DNA of 64,000 nt from Lineus longissimus (Eukaryota; Nemertea; Pilidiophora; Heteronemertea; Lineidae): assembly GCF_910592395.1 (NCBI RefSeq), contig NC_088324.1, positions 12,674,953-12,738,952 of the forward strand, written 5' to 3'. The position numbers were made by a program, and so were the translations under genes. The notes beneath the pieces were generated by a model. That model did not search any database. It had not been told where the DNA came from and worked only from the letters and a program-made list of their open reading frames with translations. Shown here piece by piece: positions 32,674 through 44,930 of the stretch (the first letter of the stretch is position 1; each line of letters begins with the position of its first letter).

Positions 32674-33192
32674 GCTGTTGCTAACACATCAAATCAGACA
32701 GAACCCCGACGACAGATGCTGGAAGTGTTAACAGGTAGGACAGGTGGCCTTCAGGGACAGCAGAGGATTACTTGTTTCTAGTTGGACGAGTCACATAAAT
32801 GCTGTGTCACAACATACTCTGCTACATAGCCCAGAAGAACAGTCAAGTGGTCCCATCCTTTGTTATTTAGGGTGGATTATTGCACATTTTAATGCTGCCA
32901 GTACACTGTCGATGCAAACTGAAATTTGAGGTTGTGTACATGTATGTTGTGACCATCAAGCATAGAATCATGTCAGTGAAAAAAGGTTGGCCATCTGGCA
33001 TCTACATATAGCATGTCATCAGGAGTGGGGCTGTTCGTCTTGAGTATGGAAGAGCAATGTAGAACTGGGTAGGGCAGTGGAAACTCAATGGAACATGACA
33101 CTTCCTATCATATACATGACTTGAAGAGTCATATCTTCCAGTAAAACAAGCTTCTCAAATCACTAATATATCCAGAGCTTGCACATGTATGC

Positions 33193-33198
33193 AATAAA
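33193..33198 (+). terminator. poly(A) signal of the GPCR
   Basis: AATAAA on the plus strand, 520 bp past the GPCR stop. It lies only about 40 bp from the opposite-strand signal of ODF2, so the two mRNAs end against each other. Confidence 0.6.
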
Positions 33199-33233
33199 TA
33201 AGTAAATCAACACTTTTGTTAGTTTTCATAGAT

Positions 33234-33239
33234 TTTATT
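33234..33239 (-). terminator. poly(A) signal of ODF2
   Basis: AATAAA on the minus strand (TTTATT in the plus reading). With the ODF2 stop at 35128 it implies a ~1.9-kb 3'UTR. Other TTTATT matches upstream in the 3'UTR are possible alternative ends. Confidence 0.5.
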
Positions 33240-34210
33240 TGTGAGACTATGAATTTGTACATACATGTAACCCCTAAGGTTCTTTCCACTGATACGGGTA
33301 TTCAAAATAATCTATTTGAAAGAATTTCAAAGAATTTACTCTATTTATAATTCTACACATCCTACATTGGTGGAGAAAGGCCTTTGTTACAGTGGATAGA
33401 ACAAGCCCTCTACTGGGCAAAGTTTCTTTCAAAGTCTATAGCCAAAGTTTTAAAATTCAGAACATAACAAATTTTAATAGGTTTGGAAGAAGCAAATGAG
33501 GGTTTTTTATTCTTCAAGGCCATCATGCTATCGGAAGGTATCTACTACATAGAAATATCTGTAAAAAAACTGTCTACTGCACATTTCCTTTTGCACAACC
33601 TGCATGCACAAATGCTGCAAAACTACAAACTTTAAGCTACTACTACTATTAAGCTAATTTCCTTATTCACACTTAAAACTGCCAGTCAAAATCATATTCA
33701 TTTATAAAGTTGGACAACAAAGAGCTTTTAATAGGCAAACTAATCCTATGAAGATATTTGCCCCTGAACCCATAAAAGTAATCAAAATCGAAAAGAAAAT
33801 TGAAATAATTGTGCGAAAGTTTGTTATGGCCATTTGGCCAACATTGTCTAATCTTTAGAGTCGACCTAAAGACAGGGACATTTCTCTCTTACATGTATCT
33901 ACAGTCAAAACACAATGCACTGTATCAATAAAATAATACTTATAAAATATCTTATAAAGTCAACAGTATAAATATCAAAAATGTCAGATGTGTGAAGTCA
34001 ATGGAATATTCAATGATGTCAACAAATGAGTGGGTCTGAATACAAACAGCTGGTAAACCCAAGAAACTACTGGAACAATACCATAGTTTTTCCATTCAAG
34101 TCTCTTCAAATCATATGACAAGTGAACAGCTGACATGGTAGTAATGTTTGATGTTGTCATAACAAAGTTATCCTGTTGCCGTGATATTGTAATGCTGTCG
34201 TCATAGTGGT

Positions 34211-34269
34211 AATTGGTATTACTTGGCTATGGCAACACTACACTCAACGTTGCCATAGTTACCACCAAT
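34211..34269 (-). other. stem-loop in the ODF2 3'UTR
   Basis: CTATGGCAAC (34227-34236) and GTTGCCATAG (34249-34258) form a perfect 10-bp stem. Pairing extends outward, imperfectly, through ATTGGT(A/G). In the mRNA this would be a strong hairpin; it could equally be a worn foldback element. Confidence 0.5.
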
Positions 34270-34789
34270 GCTGCCAATAGTACCTTTTGATATCCTTATA
34301 TACATGTATATAGTAATGATGGTGTAAGTCTTTATCAAAAGAACTAATGATACTAAAGTTATCACAAGATGAAATGTTCATCTCACAAGATGCAAATTCT
34401 GGAATGTTCCTAGAAAATGGAGGTACGCAATGATAGCCTATTTATCACTATTATGATTATTACTGTTATAATTGAGAAAGAATACCACATTCATTTTCAT
34501 GTATCAATTCAAAGTACTTTCAGCACCTCCTACATGAAAATGAACTCATAACTAAATGCCTATGTTTCTCTATGCTACTAAAATCAGACACATTATCAAA
34601 GTCTACAAAACTTCTAAAATTGCTATTAATAAAAGCCTACAGGGAAAACATACAGTTTTCTCATAAATAATCTAGACATAATTTAATTTGCTATTTAAGT
34701 ACTGTAAATTTACTACGAGTAATGATACATGTACACCCTGTATCCTACACTCACTCCATAAAAAGTGTCTCGCATAATATCAGGTTGGT

Positions 34790-35000
34790 ACAGTGTAACG
34801 GTTTTGGTTGTCCCCCATACGTCAGTGTTTCAATACAATACACAGCAACGAGACCATGAAATTTCAATAGGAGAAAACAGAAAAAAACATGTCAATCTGT
34901 CTTTGACACTCCAAAACATTACACCTTCATTAGGATTTTGTTTTCCACAATAATATTTAACTTGGCCTGATACCAGTAACTGGAATCAAATGTTTCAGGA
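34790..35000 (+). repeat. dispersed repeat, copy 2
   Basis: Related to 2033-2245 with the same order of short conserved blocks. It lies in the part transcribed as ODF2 3'UTR, in the opposite sense. Confidence 0.55.
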
Positions 35001-35127
35001 TTTGGATCACTTCTGCAAATTCCACAATAAATAAAAGGAACAATCTCGAGTGTTTCATGCATAAAAATTGTATTGTTTCTGGCACCTGTGTTGCATATTT
35101 CATCAAATACCCGGAATGAGAATGTCT

Positions 35128-38100
35128 CTAGTGGTAGCTTGATCGCATTGGAGAAGACGTACAGACGGACGAATCTCCAAAAACGTTGGCATAGGAATTC
35201 TTCAAGAATTGTACGTAATTCTGCATGCTGCGATTGGTGCTGTGTGATTGTTCGAGGCGGTCCTTGAGATCGTATAATCGCGAGTTGAATCGGCGCTCCG
35301 ACTCCTCCTTCTCTCGTTTGGTCCTCGACATCTCGCTGCGAATTTGACTGAGTTGAGATTCCAGTTCCATGATTCGTGATGAAGCACTCCGCTCCTAGAA
35401 AAGAAGAGACAGTAACACAATAAGAGCAAGAAGAAGCAGTGTTGAAGCACTCGTTGTTCTGGTATGACCCCATTAAACTTAAGCAGGCAGCTCCTAGATT
35501 CCCCGCAGTACATACGTGTAACCTCTACATTAAAGCTGACACTATACACACCTTGCTAGTTGTTTTCTCCCGTGAAAGTTCAGCCTGACGCCTGGCATCG
35601 GTGAGTGCGTTCTCAAGCTGGCGCGTCAGACTCGCATTCTCTCGTGTTTTCTCCTCAAGGTGTAGCTAAAATAGAACCGGATTAAGATAAGCCATCACCA
35701 GGAAACTGTGAAATTCAAATTGATATCTGAACAAAATATGCCATATTGAATCTTTGCTTGTTTTATGAGAACATTTTTCATTCTTGAATTTGCCAATGGC
35801 TAGTTGCATTTTCTGGAGAGGCAGAGGCAATATTATGGGAATAAGGAGATGCGGTGATGTGATGATAACACAAAGAGTACTTCCTTTTACACTACTTACA
35901 TTTTGCTGACGAATTACATCCTCTTTCTTTGCGATCGTGTTCAGCAGGTCACGACTAGCCTCGTCCCCATCACGCACCCTCCGGTCCATCGAATCCATTC
36001 TGTTCTGCATGTTGCGCTTTTCATCCTGAGCGAGACTGTACTTCTCTCGTACTCCATCGAGTTGGCCACCAAGGAGGTCAACCTGCAATGACAATAGTTA
36101 TGAAATTATGAAAAAAAGCTACAGAAATATCGTTTATGCAAGTCTAGAGCACATGTGAACACACTGGTTTACAGAAGGAGATGACGCTTAGTAAAGGTAA
36201 TGCTGGCATTTGTCCCGAATGCCAATTGAGCAAAGGGGTCCAGTGATACAGCAATAGGATTCAGAAGGCCTCACCACTCGATGTTTGGAGGTGTTATTTA
36301 TTTCACTTAAGATAGTAGCAAACATACATTTCATGATGACGACCTAAAAAAAGCGACGTATATACATGTAAAGCAGGTGAAACACAAGTTGAAACATACA
36401 GAAAGGTGAAGGGTGGGACAACAATACACTCCCAAACAGATGGCTAGAAAATGTTTCAGCTATCTTTTTGAGACACCATTTAGCTATCTCACCTTCTTGT
36501 TAATTTCACCAAGTAATCGACCATCCTCGGGACTCCAAACCTCGGTACTCATTGTACCAGGAGGCCTAGGGTCCGGAGAAGGTTCCTGTGCACAGTCCTG
36601 GAATAGGGAAGCACAACACTACTACATGTACTACAGTAGAACCTCTCTATTAGGGACACCCTCCGGACTGACAAGTGCTGTCCTTAATAGAGAGGTGTCC
36701 TGATTAGAGAGGTCAAATAGAATGGAAACAACCAATTTGGGACCATACCTAGTGTCCTTAATTGAGAGGTTGTCCTTAATAGAGAGGTGTCCGCTAAGGG
36801 AGGTTCCACTGTACTTCTTTATGGCATTTGACACAAGGTAATATCTTAAACTCTTAGTGCAGCAGTGGAGTTGGTAAGGGAATGTTAGTGCAAAAGTTGA
36901 GAAGAAAGGTTGGGAATATTCTCATACTACAACAGAAGATTGTAACCTGTTTTGATTACTGTAGCATTGGCTAAAGCAAAATGATTGATAGGTTAACAAC
37001 TTATGGGTTAACAACTATCAGTGGTATCTTTTGGCTGCTTTGACTCAACTACATGGGTCATATTCATCACGTTTTGCCGGATGATCTAACTTTTCATTCG
37101 ATTAGAAGAATTAGAGGTTAGAATATTAAATTTGAAGGGCCTAGCCTTTACAACTTTTCATACATCACACATGTGCCATCAACAACCTGATTCAAAACAA
37201 GGGCAAGTGCATACAAAACTACACAGCGCAGTGACAAGCTATACCATTTCTCCCTACCTTGGTGGATAGTTCACCTAACATTTGTGTGTGCTCAGCGTGT
37301 CGCCGCTCATACTGGTGATTTTTTTCCACAGCGTCTTGTAAGCGCAACTCAGTAGTCTTAAGCATTTCGGGCAGTGGTTCAAGATCATTAAGTCTCTGTT
37401 GCAGGCGATTTCGGACCTGTGTTAGACAGAGGAATTAGTTATTGAGTTACAATGAACATGACAATTTATTACAGAGTTTAAGAAATGAGTGTTTAGACAT
37501 GCTGTTATCATAGGTTTTTTTATTTGATTACATCAATGATTCTCATGCAATTTAAAAGGGTATCAGCGTCCCGAAGGCGGCATGATTTTCACCACAGTAT
37601 GTGCCATTAACACCGAGAAGTACTCAGAGAGGGCGGAGGGATCAAATGAGTTTGTACATGCGGGGTCAGTGAGATGGGCTTTGTGAGGTTAGTACAGGAT
37701 AGGACAGGATCAAGAAAAGGGTGATTTATTCCAACAAATCTATGAACCACTGCTTTATGAGAACAACGAATACTGAATATTGCAATTTTCATTTTTCATT
37801 TTTCGTAATGAAGGCAGCCAAAACATGCAGCATCAGATGGTCAAATTTGAGTTTATATCTAATTCTTTAAAGACAAACAGGAGTTTATTATAGAAAGCAA
37901 AGTATGCAGGCTAAAATATACATATTTACATGTTTCAATGGAAAAGACTGGATTCCTATTATAATTGTGGTGTTGCCTAAAGATTCTGCAGTGTTTAATC
38001 TTAATTTCAATTCATCCCAAACTGGTCTATGTCACCAAAGTCACAGCCAGAATGCAGGGATACATTCACTATGATTAGCAAGACTTTAGTCCTTTGAGGA

Positions 38101-41100
38101 GTGAACACACGAAACATATCCCAAAAACATATTTTCGCAGCCACTTTATAATCTATCCAATACACGACACCAAAATGAAATTCCCTCTTTTCCGGTGAAA
38201 CCTTTGTTTTGTCTTAATCCTTACCCTCTCCAATTCAATGTCACCATCCTGCTGCACTCTCTGTGTCTCTTTCTGTGCATCGTCCATTCGGATCATGGCC
38301 TCGTCAGCTTCTTGTCGCGACTGGTTCATCTGGAAAAGACCACAAGAATTTATGATAAAGTATCGTCATTCAACTGGGTATCCATGTCGAAATGATTGAC
38401 TATCTCTGAAAAAAGTCTTTCATAAATCAGAAATTCCCATGCCTTTGCTACCCAGTTGGCAGGTAAGTATGGTCAGTACAGGGAGGCACTACAAGGGTCA
38501 TCCTTAAAACAGTAGCTGTGACGTCACAGTAGTTCACCACTGGTTAAGAGGGGCATGGTCCTGCCTATAGTTTTAGATGTGCCTATTACAGTCTTGTGTG
38601 CCCTGGGTCAGGGTAACTATAATCTACTTGACATCTGAGCGGAGAGGTGAAGTGGTGACAATAACAATACACTTACAGGTGATTGGTGTTATAAGACAGA
38701 AAGCATTACGTTTTGGAAAGTTGTGTGACTTTGATACAATGACGACAAAAGGTTATGTGACGTAGTATCAATCTCTGCTGGAACAAAATACAGCTATTTG
38801 ATGCTGTATGTATGCGACATGCATGACATGCAGCAGCTAACAGGAACTGAAGACATAATCTGGCCTTCCAAAAGTACAAAATGAGACCTTGTCTCAGAGT
38901 TGGAGACTACCATCATGTGCATGCCTTTAATTAACATAAACATAACTGATAACTGAGTGAACATGGAATACAAAATTCTTAGGCCAAGCCACTCCAACAC
39001 CATGTCATTTGTCCTTAAATAAAGTAAGCTTAGAAATTAGGATTATCCCAAGACCATAACCACATACCCTATTGACACTGATGTTAGAAGTTTAACATAA
39101 AATGACTGTTTTGGAGTAATTTTGAATGATTATCATGCAAAAATCTGAAACAGAAACACAGCCGAGCCATGCTGTTAATCATAGAACATTCACCAATAAC
39201 AATACAAAGATTGGAAGGAAAAGGATGCAATGACAAGTATGACATGCTCGATTAGGAACTTACTCCACTTGTGCCAGACGAGCTGCAATTGTGCTAGAAG
39301 GAAATGATAGGGTGAACATGAGTCATGATAATGCAAGGATTAAGATGACCATTTTGCAAAACTGAAGAAGTGTAGACAACAGACCTGGCCTGAAACACTT
39401 GTTTAGAAATAGTCTTATAGACCATTCACAGACTACCCCCATGCAACAGAACCATAAGACGACCATTACAATTTACAAACCTAAGTTGGAATAAAGCCCC
39501 CCCCTTAATTTGCTACCATCAACTGTATGCCCGAAGATCACCTAGTACCAGTACCTAGTTCCCATTTCTTTGGAGAGAAAATGACAAACTCTGCTTAGGA
39601 CATGGGGGTTCAATCTACATTAGTAACATTCTCTTACCTGTGTTCTGTATTCGTCAACAAGATGTTCATACTGGCGTAAACTACTGCGAAGCTGTGTCAC
39701 CTCGGTCTCAGCTTGGGCAAGTTTATCCTCAATTGTTGTGATGGAAGTCTGTCAGAGAAATGCAATGATTTATTCAATACCAAAGTGACTAATTACAATG
39801 ATTTAGTGATCCCATATATCTGAGCATCCGTTTTTTTTCCTGGAGGTCAAGAAAGAAGGCCAAAGAGAAATACTGGAAGCCTCCAAACTGTTCCATAAAG
39901 TCATTCAAAATGATTCTAAACATGCCAGGGCTATTACAAATGTACTTACCTTCAAACGCTCATTTTCTAACTTATAGACACTCGCATCACTAGATTTCAC
40001 ATGAAGTTCAGCAGTAAGGCTTTCGATCTGTGATGTGCTTCTCAACTCATTGGTTTCAAGGCGAGTCTCTAACTCCATGATACGACTGAAAAGAATTACC
40101 GGAACAATAACGTATTGGTTTTTTAATCAGTCACTGAGACGCAGTTTGAATTTTCAATAAACAGATTTGTAGGAGTGAACACCAACTGATATGACTGTAT
40201 AGGCTTGTGTGACAGTTTTCAAGACCATGGGCTTGGCCAAACTTTTACTGACAGGCACTGCTCAGCCGCAATTAGATTTTGAACATCATCATTAAAATAC
40301 CTGAAGTCACAAAACGGTGACAAAATATCACCAAACCTACTTCCTGAGTGCCCCATTCTCTGCCAGGGCTTGTGATTTTTCCTTCTGGAGTTTGTCCATT
40401 CTTGATTTCATCTGATCTGCCTGAGTCTGAACCTCAGCCAGATTGGTTTCTCGCTCCAACAGCTGGGCGTTCAACTGTTCAATGGCATCTTCACTACGAG
40501 TGGCACGCTGCTTTTGAACTCTGGAATTTTGAAAGGATAGCAATGATAGAAATAATGTAAATATCACAACTAAGACCACTGTATAACCAACAGTCAGACA
40601 CAAAGGGAAAAAATTCCGACATAAATTTGACAAATAGCAGGAAAATCTCATACCTTGTCGCTTTCTTGAGGGCCTCTTTGTCTCTCTCAGCCTTCTCTCT
40701 TGCTGCGGCTAACAACTCCTGTAGATGGTCAGTCTCTATCTTCTCTTGTGCAAGGGAGCTTTCAAGTGCCTAGAAGAAAGGCAAGATTACATGAATTCAG
40801 ACATACAAATGCACTGCCACTATTTTTCAGTGATCTGAGTCACTCTATTGGGCTTAAATTGTACTCGACCCCTTTTCTAATGACTGCGGCCACTCCAGTA
40901 GAATTAAAAGTAACATACTGACTTAGGTCCTACTTACCCGGACTTGCACAGCCATCCTGTTGCAGTCAGCCTCCTTCTGACGCAGTTGCTTCTGCAGATG
41001 CCCTCTGGTACTCTCCAAGGAATGCTGCACACTGGCAAGGGTTAGATTCTCATCCTAAAGTGGAAGAAAGCAATGACAATCGTGGAATTCAATCAATGCA

Positions 41101-43316
41101 AATCTTTGTCATTTGAAAATAACAGGAAATAGTTATATTTTGTCTTTCACACGATTCAGACTTACCCTCTGTGCAGCCCCATGAGCTTTCAACTCCGCAA
41201 CGTAGCGATCCCTGTCCATCAAATCGATGCGTAATATTTGATTGGCCTCGTCTGCCTCCCCAAGTTTCTTCAGCAGCACATCGCGTTGTTCCGCTAACCG
41301 TACGCTGCCTGCCTCCTGGCGATGCTGATCCCGCAGCAAATGACGCAAGGACCGATTACTGGTTTCGAAATCGGCAAGTTTCTCCATCAGGAGTTCTTTC
41401 TGTTTGGTTATTAAGGCACAGTCTGATGATGACATACGCCGTTCCTGAAAAACAAGCAATCATTTTTATGTACAAAGACTTGCTAAACATTATAGTTTTG
41501 ACTGATACAGTACAGTAAGTGTATTTCAGAGAGAATTCTAAGAAGTCACAAGATTCAATAAAACAATCTTTAAACGTTTTGGATCGTCCGGGGGACAATA
41601 CTCAAACAAAGTCTCCCTCATGTGGTTGCCAGACTTGAATATCTTTGTAGGATGTCATTTGGTCTATTGCTGCCCATGCACAACTTAGAGAAGTAATTTC
41701 TAGTACAAAGTTGATCTTACCTCCCTGAGTCTACGCACAGTGTCCCTGAGTGATGCCACCTGTTTTGCAGCAGCCTGCCCGTCGAATTCCACCTCAACCA
41801 GTTTCTTCATGAGTTCCTCACTGGCAGTTGTCGCACGGTCCGTGTCAACCCTGAAATACAATGTACACGATTGTTTATATCAAGAATTGATTTTAAACAG
41901 TTCTCCTGAAAAACTTCTTATAACAATGTTCAGCTTAAGTTTAAGAGAGCATCATAAACCTGTGGTTATGAAATTTGATCTTTTCATCTATTTCAAAGTT
42001 TGACCAGAACTAACTCCTAGAGGACATGCCAGGATGCAGAATTTGACACTCTGAGAACAATTTATGTTCCTTACCTGCCATCCGATATCTCATTTAGCGC
42101 CTCCATACTCCTCTTCAGAATGATATTCTCACGTTCTGTAGCATCAAGTTCATGTAGGACATCTTCCAATTCATTCTCCTTACATTCGATAATCTTTCGC
42201 GACGTGTTGAGCAACTCATCTTTGTGGTCAATTTCTCTCATAGTGCGCTGTAAATCGACCTCGTTCTTGAGCGTACCCATCTCTGTCATGAGGCTGTCAA
42301 TCTTTGATTCGTATTGCCGCATTTTGCTGTGGACGCGATCTTCATCATCTGTGGAGAGGTCGCTGAGCCTCATTGATTTGTCTTCCAGTTGTGGTTGGAT
42401 TTCAAGACGATGGGACGGACCCTGAAAAAACAAATTCTCTTTATTCGTCATTCATTTCCTGACATTGCTCCATTTGAATGTGAAGCTGGAGTGTGCTTCA
42501 GACCTGCTCCCTTGTAAAGAACAGAGAGGAATACTGACCAATAGACCCCGACTACAACGCTCTATGGCAGAACTTTTTATGACAATTTACTTTGTCACCA
42601 GAAACGGACCGACTGTTTCGCTGGCCTGCAGAAAACTTAGATGATAACTCACCTGCCATGACAGCTTGTTTCCTTTTGTTGTTTTCCCTGGTGGAGGTAT
42701 CCATGGCCCAGGACCTGGACTCCTGCTGCGGCTACGTGACATAGCTGTACTTCTCTTCAGATTGCTTGACTGGACTTTACTTGGTTCCTGAAACGAGAAT
42801 AAGCACTTTAGTCTGGTTGGAATTGAACAGGGGGTCAAAAGATGATAAATCCTATCCAGTCTTCCACAGCAACCCCCCCCCCAACCTCTTTACACTCTAT
42901 TGATTAAGGTCCAAATATGCAATTGCTATTCATTATTTAAAGCCTTTGGTAAAGCAAATAACACATAAATCATACATTGTCCAATATTTGTGCACCAGCT
43001 CATATGAGGATGTTTTGAACTATACTAATCAATTCATGATACTGTATGCAAGCTAAATCAGTCATTACTTTTTAAAACAATAACATTCGGCTGGTCGGTA
43101 GTGGTACTCATGCATATCATCACTGAAAACAATAAGAGCAGTCAAAATTTTTGGTAATTATTTAGTTGATTGTAAACTCACTGTAAATGAGAGCTTTGTT
43201 GGTGTGCGGCTTCTGGACAGTGATGACTTCTTGACATGGACGTGAACAGGGACATCATCTTGAACATGAACATGGACAGGTGATGATGACCGGTCTGCCT
43301 TCCCCATGGTCATCAT
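35128..43316 (-). CDS. ODF2: ODF2/cenexin, centriolar distal-appendage coiled-coil protein
   Basis: Coding exons (5' to 3' on the minus strand): 43316-43182, 42787-42653, 42421-42075, 41850-41721, 41444-41166, 41054-40938, 40769-40654, 40520-40341, 40085-39950, 39748-39638, optional 39293-39264, 38329-38225, 37416-37258, 36597-36493, 36082-35900, 35665-35552, 35394-35128. Phases agree throughout; the product is 882 aa with all exons (human ODF2 about 830). An in-frame TAA precedes the ATG. The N-terminus has the cenexin-like PVHVHV...VKK, then PGPWIPPPGK and MRLSDLSTDDEDR. The rest is coiled coil up to the highly conserved end (LKDRLEQSHSTNRSMQNYVQFLK; NSYANVFGD). ODF2 is needed for centriole distal and subdistal appendages, ciliogenesis and sperm-tail dense fibres. 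The protein ends in the short ODF2 manner, without the long C-terminal extension of human cenexin-1. Confidence 0.96.
36493..36597 (-). CDS. ODF2: ODF2 cassette exon, 105 bp, proline-rich
   Basis: This phase-0 exon adds 35 residues starting DCAQEPSPDPRPPG. It has good splice sites (polypyrimidine-CCAG acceptor, GTGAGA donor). As I recall human ODF2, the flanking exons align to it without a gap, so this exon interrupts an otherwise continuous coiled coil with a flexible, proline-rich insert. Skipping it keeps the frame. Confidence 0.75.
36634..36811. mobile_element. MITE, Tc1/mariner-like ends, in an ODF2 intron
   Basis: Ends CAGTAGAACCTCTCTATTAG and (reverse strand) CAGTGGAACCTCCCTTAGCG form an imperfect inverted repeat. 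TA lies directly outside both ends (36632-36633 and 36812-36813), the target duplication of Tc1/mariner elements. Internal GTCCTTAATAGAGAGGTGTC motifs recur. A fragment of the same family lies at 50705-50764. Confidence 0.8.
39264..39293 (-). CDS. ODF2: ODF2 candidate microexon, 30 bp
   Basis: A 30-bp, phase-0 exon encoding HNCSSSGTSG sits between a TTCCTTCTAG acceptor and a GTAAGT donor. The exons on either side join in frame without it and then align to vertebrate ODF2 without a gap. It is therefore either an alternative microexon that inserts a flexible serine/glycine loop into the coiled coil, or a chance splice-site pair. Confidence 0.5.
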
Positions 43317-43344
43317 GAATGCTTTAGTTTAGCCCTTGAAATAT
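43317..43344 (-). other. ODF2: 5'UTR part of ODF2 exon 2
   Basis: A CTCTTCAG acceptor ends just upstream of 43344, and an in-frame TAA lies between it and the ATG at 43316, so translation starts at 43316. This shows that a separate noncoding first exon exists further upstream. Confidence 0.65.
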
Positions 43345-44818
43345 CTGAAGAGAAAAAGAGTGAATGGGTAAAAATAACTACCTGCTGAGAAATGTCTTGT
43401 TATTCAGCTGTAGTGCATAGTTGACACGCATTCTTATTCAAGTTTCAAACTTAAGCCAAGTTATTTTTTTGTACAATTGTATTGAACTGAGTAAAGAACA
43501 TTCATCAGTCTTCCCTAAAAAGTGAGGTATGACATCTTACTCACAACTATCCCTTACAAATTAAAATTCCATCAGCGATAAATTCCAATTTTATTGGCGT
43601 AATGGTGAACAAATTGATAACCTTCATAGCAGTATACATGAAGGTATGAATTATTATTGATGCCCAATGAATGTGACACCAAGGCCTAAGATATCCAGGG
43701 CTGAATTTTTACAAATGCAAATAATAAATTTTATCCAAGCTTTATAAAAGTATAATGATCGAAAGTCACACTTTGACTTGACCTTTTAAAGTTAAATGGG
43801 TCGCGCATTGAGGTTGACAAAGACAGCAATCAATTGCATGAGAGCACTCTTTTACACAACCGACTGATCAAACTGACATTATTGAACTAATGCGACAATT
43901 CAGACATGATCTAAAAGGGTTGAGGTTTCTCACTAAAGTACATGTACTCGAGTTTCTTCCAGTAATTTGGACGGGCAGGGAATTTGGGAATGAGCAAAAA
44001 AAGGCAGGCTGGTCTGAGAAAAGGGGCAAAAAAACAAATACAAAAACAAATCTCACCAGATCTTACAATACATGTACATGTACACGCACTTTGAAATTCA
44101 GAACAAGCACCAGATTTGATATCCACACATGAACTTGCACTGGCTAGAACACAAAGGCAGGGGTAGTTTGACCCATCTGTCACTCGGCGCCCAGTCTAAA
44201 CATTTCAGGCAATCAATCAAATTGGTCCAATACCACAATGTGCAAGCACTTGTATTAGCATTAGCACTAATCCCTCGAGTGTACACTAATGTCATTACCT
44301 ATGCATGCAATGCAATACTGCTAGGCCCAGACAAGCATGACCCTGATGACAGGCAACAGTCACCCGACTATAATAACATAGGCCTGTGCAGGATCAACAA
44401 CAGACACACTTGCAATTACTTGTTTGACAAACTGTAACAAACAACTTTAAAAATGGACAGGTTCCGTCTCAGTCGAACTTTCGAAGAAACAAACTGTCCA
44501 CAAACTGTCTTACATTACAGTAACATAATAATGCATAATCAATGAAGCCATCACAAGTATTATGCAATGCGCAAATAGGCCTGCATAAACAGTAAGTAAA
44601 AGGCCTACTCTGCAAGTGTAATACTATTACTATTGCAGTTGACCAGTATTCAGATTGAGTGGGTCTATTCACACTGATTCAGTGCATGCTGATGATGATC
44701 ATGAAGTTGAACGTACAAATACTGCACACTGATGCACAGCATATTCCTGACTGATCGAAAACCACGGGTGAAGGTTTGAAATCAAAGGGATGAGTAGAAA
44801 AAGAACACTTCATCTTAC

Positions 44819-44930
44819 CCAGCTATAATATCGCCACTGTATATTCGCATCAGAACATAATCATGACCCGGCGTGCTGAGGTATTAGCAGAACAAGTTGG
44901 GGCAAGACGTTGGAAATCGGGGACCGGAAA
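44819..44930 (-). other. ODF2: probable noncoding first exon of ODF2
   Basis: A good donor (GG|GTAAGATG) sits at 44818-44811 on the minus strand, about 1.5 kb before the coding start. The DNA upstream, around 44870-44930, carries CpGs. The 5' end is a guess: no transcription start can be read from the sequence. Confidence 0.4.

Noticed and set aside
34919-35473. 184-codon minus-strand open frame
   Set aside because: It overlaps the last ODF2 exon in another frame and runs into its 3'UTR and intron. The ODF2 reading is conserved, this one is not.
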